From the NCBI RefSeq assembly GCF_008312835.1, contig NZ_VSKS01000022.1, positions 62,001 through 126,000 on the forward strand: a stretch of DNA of 64,000 bases, read 5' to 3'. Under the pieces are notes generated by a model. It was given only the letters and a program-made list of their open reading frames with translations, did not search any database and had not been told where the DNA came from. The first letter of the stretch is position 1. Each line of letters begins with the position of its first letter. This document shows, one piece after another, positions 1-7,443 of the stretch. The position numbers and the translations under genes are program-made. The stretch is from Streptomyces marokkonensis (GTDB lineage: Bacteria > Actinomycetota > Actinomycetes > Streptomycetales > Streptomycetaceae).

Positions 1-663
1 CGCGATGGTGCCGTCGTCCAGGGTGAGGACCGCTCCCGTGGTGTCGGCGTCGCCCGCCTCCCTGATGTAGTCGGCGCCCCGGTTGCCGCCCACCGCGTAC
101 ACCTCGGTCACCTCGCGTCCGGTCACCCAGCGGATGATGTCGAAGTCGTGCACCGAGCAGTCCCGGAAGATGCCCCCGGACGCGGCGATGTACGCGGCCG
201 GCGGCGGCGCCGGGTCGAGCGTGGTCGAGCGCACGGTGTGCAGCCTGCCCAGCTCCCCGCCCCGTACGGCGGCCCGGGCGGCGACGAAGCCGGCGTCGAA
301 GCGGCGGTTGAAGCCGATCTGGATCGGCACGTCCCGCCCTTCGACCGCCTTCAGCACCTTCACCCCCTCGGCCATGGTGCGGGCCACGGGCTTCTCGCAG
401 AAGACGGGGACGCCCGCCTCCGCGCAGGCCAGGATCAGCGCCGGGTGGGCGTCCGTCGCCGCGGCGACGACCACGCCGTCCACCCCGGCCGCGAGCACCG
501 CCTCGGGGGAGTCCGCGACCTCGGCGCCGAACCGCTCGGCGGCGGTCTTCGCGGCGTCCGTGAACGGGTCGGAGACGACGAGGGACTCGACGGCGTCGAG
601 CCCGGACAGGGTCTCGGCGTGGAAGGCGCCGATGCGGCCGAGGCCGAGGATTCCGATACGCAT
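1..663 (-). CDS. Gfo/Idh/MocA oxidoreductase (inositol 2-dehydrogenase-like), 3' end missing
   Basis: NAD(P)-dependent dehydrogenase of the Gfo/Idh/MocA family, cut by the window edge: 221 N-terminal residues are visible of about 335 expected. The Rossmann motif GILGLGRIG is at residues 4-12, the family EKP motif at 90-92, and the catalytic Asp/His pair sits in FRDCSVHDFD (D168, H172), the arrangement of IolG-type myo-inositol dehydrogenases. It is the last visible gene of an operon read leftwards after the dioxygenase and SDR genes, 52 bp behind the SDR stop. An AAGGAG lies about 11 nt before the ATG. Family is sure. The substrate (inositol, a methylated inositol or another polyol) is inferred from family and context only. 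Confidence 0.88.
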   Translation of the reverse strand, partial: MRIGILGLGRIGAFHAETLSGLDAVESLVVSDPFTDAAKTAAERFGAEVADSPEAVLAAGVDGVVVAAATDAHPALILACAEAGVPVFCEKPVARTMAEGVKVLKAVEGRDVPIQIGFNRRFDAGFVAARAAVRGGELGRLHTVRSTTLDPAPPPAAYIAASGGIFRDCSVHDFDIIRWVTGREVTEVYAVGGNRGADYIREAGDADTTGAVLTLDDGTIA

Positions 664-715
664 GAAGGCGGTGCTCCTTGGGTGCGGGTGGTGCGGACGA
701 GCGGGTGAGGGGGGT

Positions 716-1492
716 TCAGTCGAGGCCGCCGAGGACGTTCTGGTCCCAGTCGATCACGGACCCGGTGACCACACCGGAGCGGTCCGAGAGCAGCAGGACC
801 ACGAAGTCGGCGATCTCGTCCGGCCGGCCGAGCCTGCCCATCGGCAGCCGCGCGGCGGCCTGTTCGCGCCAGTCGTCCCCGGCACCGTGGAAGGTGCGCT
901 GGGTGGCGTCCTCGCCCTCGGTGGCGGTCCAGCCGATGTTCAGCCCGTTGATCCGGATCCGGTCCCAGCGGTGGGCGTGCGCCGCGTTGCGGGTCAGGCC
1001 GATCAGCCCGGCCTTCGCGGCGACGTACGGCGCGAGGAAGGGCTGCCCGCCGTGCGCCGACGAGGTGATGATGTTGACGATCGTGCCGGGCTCCTCGCGC
1101 CGCACCATGTCCGCGACGGCGGCCTGCATCGCGAAGAACGGCGCCCTGAGGTTGATCGCGACGTGCTGGTCGAACAGTTCGGGCGTGGTGTCGAGGAGCG
1201 TCCCGCGCGCGGTCAGGCCCGCGGAGTTGACCAGGCAGTCGACCCGGCCGTACGCCTCCACCACCCGGGCGACCGAGGCCCGGGCCTGCTCGGCGTCGGC
1301 CAGGTCGGCCCGTACGAACAACGCCTTGCCGCCCCGGGCCGTCAGCTCGGTGACCAGCGCCTCACCGGGTTCCGGGCGCCGCCCGCTGACGGCCACGACC
1401 GCCCCCTCACGGACCGCGGCGCGGGCGATGGCGGCACCGACGCCCTGGCTGCCGCCGTTGACGAGGACGACCTTGTCGTCGAGAAGTCCCAT
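716..1492 (-). CDS. SDR family NAD(P)-dependent oxidoreductase
   Basis: Short-chain dehydrogenase/reductase of 258 aa, the classical length. The cofactor motif GGSQGVG is near residues 13-19, NSAG near 87-90, and the catalytic Ser-Tyr-Lys set appears as ITSS followed by YVAAK. It should oxidise or reduce a hydroxyl/keto group on the intermediate handled by this operon. The start has a GGAG about 8 nt upstream. It lies 31 bp behind the Fe(II)/2-oxoglutarate dioxygenase gene and 52 bp before the Gfo/Idh gene, all on one strand, so the three probably form a single transcript. Substrate is unknown. Confidence 0.9.
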   Translation of the reverse strand: MGLLDDKVVLVNGGSQGVGAAIARAAVREGAVVAVSGRRPEPGEALVTELTARGGKALFVRADLADAEQARASVARVVEAYGRVDCLVNSAGLTARGTLLDTTPELFDQHVAINLRAPFFAMQAAVADMVRREEPGTIVNIITSSAHGGQPFLAPYVAAKAGLIGLTRNAAHAHRWDRIRINGLNIGWTATEGEDATQRTFHGAGDDWREQAAARLPMGRLGRPDEIADFVVLLLSDRSGVVTGSVIDWDQNVLGGLD

Positions 1493-1523
1493 GATCTGCT
1501 CCGGATTCCTTTCAGCTCTCGCG

Positions 1524-2699
1524 TCAGCTCTCGCGCCGCTTGGTGCCGGCCCGCAGTTCGCCCCGCAGGGTCCGCGGGGTCCACCCCTCGCGCAGCGCCC
1601 GGCGCACGACGTCGGCCTGCGAGGGCGGGGCCAGACCGTCGACAGGCGGGTCGTTGTCGAGGTTGGTGGGGAAGGGGTAGCCCTCGGCGCTCGCCGCGAT
1701 CACGTTCTCCAGCCACTGTTCTCCGGCGCCCTCGGCCTTGCGGCCCAGCAGCACCGGGTACACGGCGCTCGCCACCGCCTCGCGGTCCACGGTCTCCATG
1801 GCCCGCCCGAACGCGGAGGACACCTGCAGCAGGTTGGCCATGCGCCGGATGTCCGCCGAGTGGTTGGCGCCGGCGGCGTGGAACAGCGCCGGATTGAAGA
1901 ACACCGCGTCACCCTTGGCGAGCGGCAGCTGGACGTGGTGCTCCTCGAAGTACGCCCGGAACCGCGGGAGCCGCCAGGCGAGATAGCCGGGCTCGTACTT
2001 CTGCGAGTGCGGCAGGTACAGCGTGGGCCCGGACTCGACGGGCATGTCGCAGTGCGCCACCGCGCCCTGGAGGGTGAGCGCGGGGGAGAGGCGGTGCACC
2101 TGCGCCGGGTAGGCGGCGGCGACGTCGTTGGACAGGAACCCGAGGTGGTAGTCGCGGTGCACCGTCTGCGCGGCGCCGCCCGGGTTGACCACGTTCACCT
2201 GGGAGGTGACCTGGTAGCCGGGGCCGAGCCAGGCCGAGGAGACCAGGGCGATCACATCGTTGGCGTAGTAGTCGGCGAACGCCTGCGGATCGTACAGGGC
2301 CGCCTTCTCCAGGGCGTTCCACACCCGGTCGTTGGCACCCGGCCTGGCGAAGTGGTCACCGGCGGTGGCGCCCGAGGCGCGCTGCTCGGCGATCAGGGCG
2401 TCGAACACGGCGGTGGTCCGGTCCACGACCGCCGGGTCGGGAAAGGCACCCCGCACGACCACGATGCCGGGGCCCTCGGCGAGGGCGCGCACCAGTTCGG
2501 CCTGTGCGGCGCGGCGGTCGGCGAGGGCGAGCCGTTCGGCGTCGTAGAGCAGCACGTTCCGCTCGACGGCACTGGCGTGCGGGTGGGCGGCGAGGCCGGT
2601 CTCCTGCTCGACCAGCGCGCGGAAGGTCTCCAGGTCGCAGTCCCGCTCGGAGAGCCAGGCGGCCGGCGCGGGGTCCTGCACGGAGGAGGATGCGGACAT
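1524..2699 (-). CDS. phytanoyl-CoA dioxygenase (PhyH) family Fe(II)/2-oxoglutarate oxygenase
   Basis: A 391-aa protein with the PhyH double-stranded beta-helix signature: the HxD iron ligands in TVHRDYHLGF and a distal His in LFHAAGANHS. Enzymes of this family couple 2-oxoglutarate decarboxylation to substrate hydroxylation or oxidative demethylation. The start MSASSS was chosen over an ATG 21 nt upstream because AAGGGA lies about 9 nt before it. It heads the PhyH-SDR-Gfo/Idh operon and is divergent from a LacI-type regulator 109 bp away. Context suggests hydroxylation or demethylation of a cyclitol or sugar-like compound before oxidation. Family confident, substrate inferred. Confidence 0.85.
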   Translation of the reverse strand: MSASSSVQDPAPAAWLSERDCDLETFRALVEQETGLAAHPHASAVERNVLLYDAERLALADRRAAQAELVRALAEGPGIVVVRGAFPDPAVVDRTTAVFDALIAEQRASGATAGDHFARPGANDRVWNALEKAALYDPQAFADYYANDVIALVSSAWLGPGYQVTSQVNVVNPGGAAQTVHRDYHLGFLSNDVAAAYPAQVHRLSPALTLQGAVAHCDMPVESGPTLYLPHSQKYEPGYLAWRLPRFRAYFEEHHVQLPLAKGDAVFFNPALFHAAGANHSADIRRMANLLQVSSAFGRAMETVDREAVASAVYPVLLGRKAEGAGEQWLENVIAASAEGYPFPTNLDNDPPVDGLAPPSQADVVRRALREGWTPRTLRGELRAGTKRRES

Positions 2700-2744
2700 G
2701 AAGTCGTCCCTTCGGGTCACGGAGCGACGCGGCTGATGTCATTC

Positions 2745-2760
2745 TTGTCAGTACAAACCC
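2745..2760. promoter_or_regulatory. candidate operator between PhyH operon and LacI regulator
   Basis: The 109-bp divergent spacer contains TTGTCAGTACAAACCC, including the inverted repeat TTGT-N4-ACAA, 46 bp before the PhyH start. A related 16-mer (12 of 16 identical) lies upstream of the Gfo/Idh gene at 5925-5940. Position and similarity suggest an operator for the adjacent LacI-type regulator. No footprint evidence. Confidence 0.35.
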
Positions 2761-2808
2761 TTCGAACAACCAGCAGGAAGCCATCAAAAACCCCTCAGGA
2801 GCATCCGC

Positions 2809-3843
2809 ATGGGCCACCCCTTCCCGATCAGGGAAATCGCACGTCAGGCCGGGTTGAGCGAGGCCACCGTGGACCGCGTCCTGAACGGCCGGGGCGGAGT
2901 GCGGGAGAGCACCGCGCGAGAGGTGCACCGGGCGATGGCCGACCTGGACCGGCAGCGCACCCAGGTCCGTCTCGTCGGCCGCACCTTCATGGTGGACATC
3001 GTGATGCAGTCGCCGGAGCGGTTCTCCACCGCCGTCCGCGCCGCCCTGGAGGCCGAACTGCCCTCCCTGCACCCGGCGGTGGTCCGCTCCCGCTTCCACT
3101 TCCGCGAGACGGGCCCGGCGGGGGAACTGGTCGCGGTCCTCGACCGGATCGGCCGGCGCGGATCGCAGGGCGTGATCCTCAAGGCGCCCGACGTCCCCGA
3201 GATCACCGCGGCCGTCGGCCGGCTCGCGGCGGCGGGCGTCCCGGTCGTGACCCTGGTGACGGACCTGCCCGCGAGCGCCCGGCTCGGCCATGTCGGCAGC
3301 GACAACCGGGCGGCGGGCGCCACCGCCGCCTACCTCATGGGGCAGTGGCTGGGCGACCGCCCCGGCAACGTGCTCACCAGCCTGTCCAGCGGCTTCTTCC
3401 GCAACGAGGAGGAGCGCGAGATGGGCTTCCGCAGCGCCATGCGCGCCCGGTACCCCGGGCGGGCCCTGGTCGAGATCACCGAGGGGCAGGGCCTGGACGC
3501 CACCCAGTACGACCTGGTCCGGGACGCACTGGACCGCGACCCGGAGATCCGCGCGGTGTACTCGATCGGCGGCGGCAACATCGCCACCCTGCGGGCCTTC
3601 GAGGACGCCGGGCGCGAGTGCGCCGTCTTCGTGGCGCACGACCTCGACCACGACAACACCCGGCTGCTGCGCGAGCACCGGCTGTCCGCGGTGCTCCACC
3701 ACGATCTGCGGCACGACATGCGCGAGGCCTGCCACCTCGTGATGCGCGCCCACGGCGCGCTGCCCCCCGCCGGGCCCACCCTGCCCTCCGCCATCCAGGT
3801 GGTGACCCCCTACAACATGCCCCCCACGGCGTTGGCCGGGTGA
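2809..3843 (+). CDS. LacI-family transcriptional regulator with sugar-binding domain
   Basis: A 344-aa regulator. The N-terminal helix-turn-helix (IREIARQAGLSEATVDRVLN, residues 7-26) is followed by a periplasmic-binding-protein-like effector domain. The helix-turn-helix has VDRVLNGRGG where classical LacI proteins have VSRVLN. It is transcribed divergently from the dioxygenase operon, so it most likely represses that operon in the absence of an inducing sugar or cyclitol. AGGAG lies 8 nt before the ATG. A related motif upstream of the second Gfo/Idh gene (5.9 kb) suggests it may control that gene too. Effector unknown. Confidence 0.9.
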   Translation: MGHPFPIREIARQAGLSEATVDRVLNGRGGVRESTAREVHRAMADLDRQRTQVRLVGRTFMVDIVMQSPERFSTAVRAALEAELPSLHPAVVRSRFHFRETGPAGELVAVLDRIGRRGSQGVILKAPDVPEITAAVGRLAAAGVPVVTLVTDLPASARLGHVGSDNRAAGATAAYLMGQWLGDRPGNVLTSLSSGFFRNEEEREMGFRSAMRARYPGRALVEITEGQGLDATQYDLVRDALDRDPEIRAVYSIGGGNIATLRAFEDAGRECAVFVAHDLDHDNTRLLREHRLSAVLHHDLRHDMREACHLVMRAHGALPPAGPTLPSAIQVVTPYNMPPTALAG

Positions 3844-3918
3844 GGGTCCGCGGGGAGCGCACCCCGGACCGGGCGTGTATCCCCGCCCGCCGGGCCGGGC
3901 CTGCCTACCGTCGTGCGC

Positions 3919-4524
3919 ATGAGGAAACCGACCCCGGAGGGCGGGCCCGAACGGCTGGTGACGCTGGCCGACGGCGTGTTCGCCATCGCCATCACCCTGC
4001 TGGTCCTGGACATCTCCGTGCCCCAGGGGCTGAACCCCGAGCAGTACCACCAGGCGCTGAGCGACACGCTGCCCAACCTGGGCGCCTACGGCATCAGCCT
4101 GGCGGTGCTGGCCGGCTTCTGGCGTGAGCACCGGGCGATCTTCCGCGGCGTCCAGCAGGTGGACGGCGACGTGATCGCGCTGACCGTGCTCGGTCTCGGA
4201 CTGGCGGCGCTGGTGCCGTTCCCCACCGCCCTGGTCTCCGAGTACGGAGACGAACGCGTCTCGGTGGTCATCTACTCGGCGGTGGTCGCCTCGCTCGGCG
4301 CCGTCCACCTCGCGCTCGCCGCCCTGGTGGCCCGGCGCCCCTGGCTGCGCGGCGGAGCCGCACCCGTGCGGGACGAGGTGCTCTCCACCGCGGACCTGGG
4401 GGCGACGGTGGTGGTCTTCCTCGTGACCATCCCCCTGACCCTGCTCATCGGAACCGCCGCGATGTGGTGGTGGCTGGTGCTGGTGCCGGTCAAGTGGTGG
4501 CTGGGGCGAAGGGAGAACGCCTGA
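3919..4524 (+). CDS. TMEM175-like (DUF1211) potassium-channel family membrane protein
   Basis: A 201-aa integral membrane protein with about six hydrophobic segments. The family-defining first helix reads RLVTLADGVFAIAITLLVLD, matching the bacterial single-repeat TMEM175/DUF1211 pore helix; the family conducts potassium. The start is at the ATG of MRKPTPEGG. No Shine-Dalgarno is visible, but a TACCGT -10 element ends 7 nt before the ATG, which points to a leaderless mRNA. An in-frame GTG two codons earlier is the alternative. It is separated from the LacI gene by 75 bp and probably has its own promoter. Confidence 0.85.
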   Translation: MRKPTPEGGPERLVTLADGVFAIAITLLVLDISVPQGLNPEQYHQALSDTLPNLGAYGISLAVLAGFWREHRAIFRGVQQVDGDVIALTVLGLGLAALVPFPTALVSEYGDERVSVVIYSAVVASLGAVHLALAALVARRPWLRGGAAPVRDEVLSTADLGATVVVFLVTIPLTLLIGTAAMWWWLVLVPVKWWLGRRENA

Positions 4525-4602
4525 CGCGACGGGTGGGGGCCGAAGGGTTTTCCCGCGCTCGCCGCCCCCTCCCGTCCCGGGCGCGCGGGTGGGTGGGGGT
4601 TC

Positions 4603-4648
4603 TCGCGCAGTTCCGCGCGCCCCTTCAGGGGCGCGCGGAACTGCGCGA
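4603..4648. terminator. perfect 22-bp inverted repeat, bidirectional terminator
   Basis: Arms 4603-4624 and 4627-4648 are perfect reverse complements around a 2-nt centre, between the converging TMEM175-like and Gfo/Idh genes. The arm core (GCAGTTCCGCGCGCCCCT) resembles a hairpin family I know from many Streptomyces intergenic regions, and a relative occurs at 9235-9304. No T-run follows, as is usual in this genus. Confidence 0.75.
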
Positions 4649-4693
4649 AGGGGGTCTGGGGGGAAGCTCCCGGGGACGGGGCGAGGAGAGACG

Positions 4694-5851
4694 TCAGTAC
4701 GCCACCGGCACCCACGCCCCGCTCTCCGCGGACCGCGTCATCGCGTCCAGCACCGTGGCGCTGTACACGGCGTCGGCGAGGGTGGCGCCGTGCGGGACGC
4801 CCTCGGCGACGGAACGCAGGAAGCGGTAGGCCTCGATCACCTTCAGGTCGTCGTAGCCCATCGCGTTCGCGGCGCCCGGCTGGAAGGCGCCGAACTCGCC
4901 GTGGCCGGGCCCGACATGGACGGTGCTGACGGGCTGGTCCTGGTAGGCGGTGCCGCGGCTGACGCCGAGTTCGTTCATCCGGCGGAAGTCCCAGAACACC
5001 GCGCCCCTGGTGCCGTGCACCTCGAAGCCGTAGTTGTTCTGCTCGCCCACCGACACCCGGCAGGCCTCCAGCACCCCGCGCGCGCCGGAGGCGAACCGCA
5101 GCAGGCAGTTGACGTAGTCCTCGTTCTCCACCGGGCCGAGTTCGCCGCCCGCCGCGCGGGAGTGGCCGGCGGTGGCACCCGCCGGACGGGCCCGCTCGGG
5201 CAGGAAGACCGCCGTGTCGGCGGTCAGGGAGGCGATGTCCCCGAGCAGGAAGCGGGCCAGGTCGGCGCCGTGCGAGGCCAGGTCGCCCAGCACCCCGCTG
5301 CCGCCGCGCTCCCGTTCGTAACGCCAGGTCAGGGCGCCTTCCGGATGGGCCGCGTAGTCGCTGAAGAGGCGGATGCGCACATGCGTGACCGTGCCGATCT
5401 CGCCGGAGGCGATCAGCTCGCGGGCCGCCTCGACGGCAGGCGCGTTGCGGTAGTTGAAGCCGACCGCGCCCTGCACCCCTGCCCGGGTAACCGCGTCGGC
5501 CACCGCGCGGGCGTCCTCGGGGCCGAGGCCCACCGGCTTCTCGATCCAGACGTGCTTGCCGGCCTCGGCCATCGCGACGCCGATCTCGCGGTGCAGGAAG
5601 TTGGGGGCGGTGATGCTGACCGCCCGCACACGCGGATCCGCGGCCACCTCGCGCCAGTCGCGGGCCGCCGAGGCGAACCCGAACTGCGCGGCGGCCTCCT
5701 CGGCCCGGCCCGGCACCTCCTCGGCGACCGTGATCAGCTCAGGCCGCAGGGGCAACAGCGGATAGTGATGCGCCACGCGCGCGTAGGCCTGGGTGTGCAC
5801 CCGCCCCATCCAGCCGAATCCCACGACGGCGACACCCAGCGCATCCACCAT
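4694..5851 (-). CDS. Gfo/Idh/MocA family oxidoreductase
   Basis: A 385-aa NAD(P)-binding dehydrogenase. The Rossmann motif VAVVGFGWMGRVH is at the N-terminus, WIEKPVGLG carries the EKP motif, and the catalytic Asp/His pair is in LGDLASHGADL. It resembles the longer sugar/inositol dehydrogenases of the family rather than the truncated enzyme at the window start. The start was set at MVDALG because GGAGAG lies about 8 nt upstream, while the longer reading frame has none. It is single-gene and convergent with the TMEM175-like gene. A palindrome at 5915-5930 lies upstream. Confidence 0.88.
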   Translation of the reverse strand: MVDALGVAVVGFGWMGRVHTQAYARVAHHYPLLPLRPELITVAEEVPGRAEEAAAQFGFASAARDWREVAADPRVRAVSITAPNFLHREIGVAMAEAGKHVWIEKPVGLGPEDARAVADAVTRAGVQGAVGFNYRNAPAVEAARELIASGEIGTVTHVRIRLFSDYAAHPEGALTWRYERERGGSGVLGDLASHGADLARFLLGDIASLTADTAVFLPERARPAGATAGHSRAAGGELGPVENEDYVNCLLRFASGARGVLEACRVSVGEQNNYGFEVHGTRGAVFWDFRRMNELGVSRGTAYQDQPVSTVHVGPGHGEFGAFQPGAANAMGYDDLKVIEAYRFLRSVAEGVPHGATLADAVYSATVLDAMTRSAESGAWVPVAY

Positions 5852-5914
5852 GAACGCCTCTCTCCGGCCCGGTCCGACTCCTGTCCGCCCACCCTCTGCG
5901 CCCACCGTGCGTCA

Positions 5915-5940
5915 TGTCAACCTTTTGACAGGACAATACC
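5915..5940. promoter_or_regulatory. palindromic operator upstream of Gfo/Idh gene
   Basis: TGTCAA-CCTT-TTGACA (5915-5930) is a perfect inverted repeat 64 bp before the Gfo/Idh start. The stretch 5925-5940 also matches 12 of 16 bases of the site in front of the PhyH operon (2745-2760). Likely a repressor or activator site shared by the two loci. Confidence 0.4.
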
Positions 5941-6061
5941 CGCGCCCGGACCTGCCCGGTCGGCGCTCCTCCACCGTCGACCGTCCCCGGCGTCCCGGGG
6001 CCACCGCTCACATGAGGTAGGGTTGACCTGCTTGATCACGCGGTTCGCCGCGTGAGGGCAT

Positions 6062-6135
<74 letters not shown>

Positions 6136-6147
6136 CGGAAGCCGACA

Positions 6148-6184
6148 GGGAGCCGTACCGGATTCATCCGGTACGGCTCCCTTT
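6148..6184 (+). terminator. rho-independent terminator of tRNA-Pro
   Basis: Arms GGGAGCCGTACCGGA (6148-6162) and its exact complement (6167-6181) enclose a TTCA loop and are followed by TTT. This is a classical intrinsic terminator just downstream of the tRNA. Confidence 0.9.
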
Positions 6185-6285
6185 GTCGCGCGTGGGCCGG
6201 GGGGCGTCACCCTCCCCCGAAGGTGACGCCCCCGGCCGCCCCCCGGCGCCGGAAATGGCTCTGGTGTCCGCGTCGGCCGGTGCCG

Positions 6286-7371
6286 TCACCAGCACATGAC
6301 CGCCGTCTCGCCCGGCCCCCACGCGGAGTACAGGCGGATGCGGACGTGATAGCGGCGGCCCTTGACCAGCCGGGCCGCGATCGTCGCGTCGTGCGCGGTG
6401 CCTCCGTCGTCGTGGCCGGCGAGGAAGCGGGGCTCCCCGTCCCGCTCCTCGAACAGCACGACGACCCGGTCGGCGTCGCCGAAGGTGCCCACCGTGTAGT
6501 CGCGGGTCTCCGGCGGATCGATGCGGAAGTCCGCCTGCTCACCGGGGCCGAGCCCCAGCGGCACCGAGCGGAACGGCTCCAGGGCCGGCGAGGCGGACGG
6601 AGCCGCCGGCGGATACCGGCGGAGCACGAACTCCTTGTCGGCCGGGGACAGGGCCCCCGGCGGGTGCACACCCCCGCGGTACTGCTCCGGCTCCAGGATC
6701 AGCCCCGGCGGGAACGCGTCCTGCATGATCGACTGCGGGTCCCAGACGGAGCCGTTGACCTCGTCCGGACCCAGCTTGCGCAGCACGTTGTGGTAGGTCC
6801 TGTCCCGGCTCCAGTGGTTCGGGGCACCCGCCAGCTCGGCGTACACCGCCTCGTCGTCCCAGTGGATGCCGGCGTACGGACTCTGGTGCTCGTGCAGCAT
6901 GCCGAGGGCGTGCCCGATCTGGTGCAGGGCCGTCGCCCGTCCGCCCGGCGCGCTCAGGTCCCAGCCGAAGTTCATGGTCCGCTCGTGCACGCCGGTCCGC
7001 AGCGCGTCCCGGCCCACCGCCGACCAGGAACCGTCACCGTGCTGGAACCCGATGCGCAGCTCCGCCTCGGTGCGGTCACGGACCTCGGCGAAGGTCACCC
7101 CGAGCCCGAGACCCCGCCACTCCTCGAAGCACGCGCGCACCACGGCCTGCTGCTCCCCGTCCCCGCCCCAGGGCACCCAGCGGGTCCGCCCGGCCCCGGG
7201 TACGGCGATCTCCGAACCGTCGTCGTCGCCGTCGAAGAAGGAGTAGTGCAGCACCGTGCCGTTGACCCACAGCCGCCGCCCGGCCGTCAGCGCGCCGAGC
7301 CGCTCGGCGGCCAGTCCCCGCGGATACGCGGGGTCCGGCTGCTGCGGCAGCGAGCAGTGGCGAGCGGTCAT
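6286..7371 (-). CDS. astacin-like (M12) zinc metallopeptidase homologue with altered active site
   Basis: A 361-aa protein with the M12/matrixin-type zinc motif HQIGHALGMLHEHQSP (His150, His154, His160). The three zinc ligands and the following EHQSP turn are intact, but the general-base glutamate of HExxH is Gln151; the codon is CAG, read directly. No signal peptide is visible at the N-terminus (MTARHCSLPQQPDPAYP). The C-terminal about 110 residues look like a separate beta-rich domain. It may be a non-proteolytic binder or a weak enzyme. It is divergent from the AAA/LuxR regulator gene 72 bp away, which suggests shared control. Family clear, activity doubtful. Confidence 0.82.
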   Translation of the reverse strand: MTARHCSLPQQPDPAYPRGLAAERLGALTAGRRLWVNGTVLHYSFFDGDDDGSEIAVPGAGRTRWVPWGGDGEQQAVVRACFEEWRGLGLGVTFAEVRDRTEAELRIGFQHGDGSWSAVGRDALRTGVHERTMNFGWDLSAPGGRATALHQIGHALGMLHEHQSPYAGIHWDDEAVYAELAGAPNHWSRDRTYHNVLRKLGPDEVNGSVWDPQSIMQDAFPPGLILEPEQYRGGVHPPGALSPADKEFVLRRYPPAAPSASPALEPFRSVPLGLGPGEQADFRIDPPETRDYTVGTFGDADRVVVLFEERDGEPRFLAGHDDGGTAHDATIAARLVKGRRYHVRIRLYSAWGPGETAVMCW

Positions 7372-7433
7372 GCACGACAGACTGCCGTGCGGCCCGGCCG
7401 GGCCGCCTGAGCCGGGGTCTGCTCAAGTGCCCC

Positions 7434-7440
7434 TGTATCA
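7434..7440 (+). promoter_or_regulatory. TGTATCA motif upstream of LuxR-type regulator
   Basis: TGTATCA lies in the M12/LuxR divergent spacer. The same heptamer occurs twice (12019-12025 and 12045-12051) in the spacer between the CHAT and subtilisin genes. Possible promoter element or operator linking the two loci; function is not shown. Confidence 0.3.
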
Positions 7441-7443
7441 GAT

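Noticed and set aside
83-4127. Long open frames on the plus strand overlapping the dioxygenase/SDR/Gfo-Idh genes
   Set aside because: They are antisense or out-of-frame shadows caused by high GC in third positions; they lack ribosome-binding sites and any family motif, while the opposite strand carries clear enzymes.
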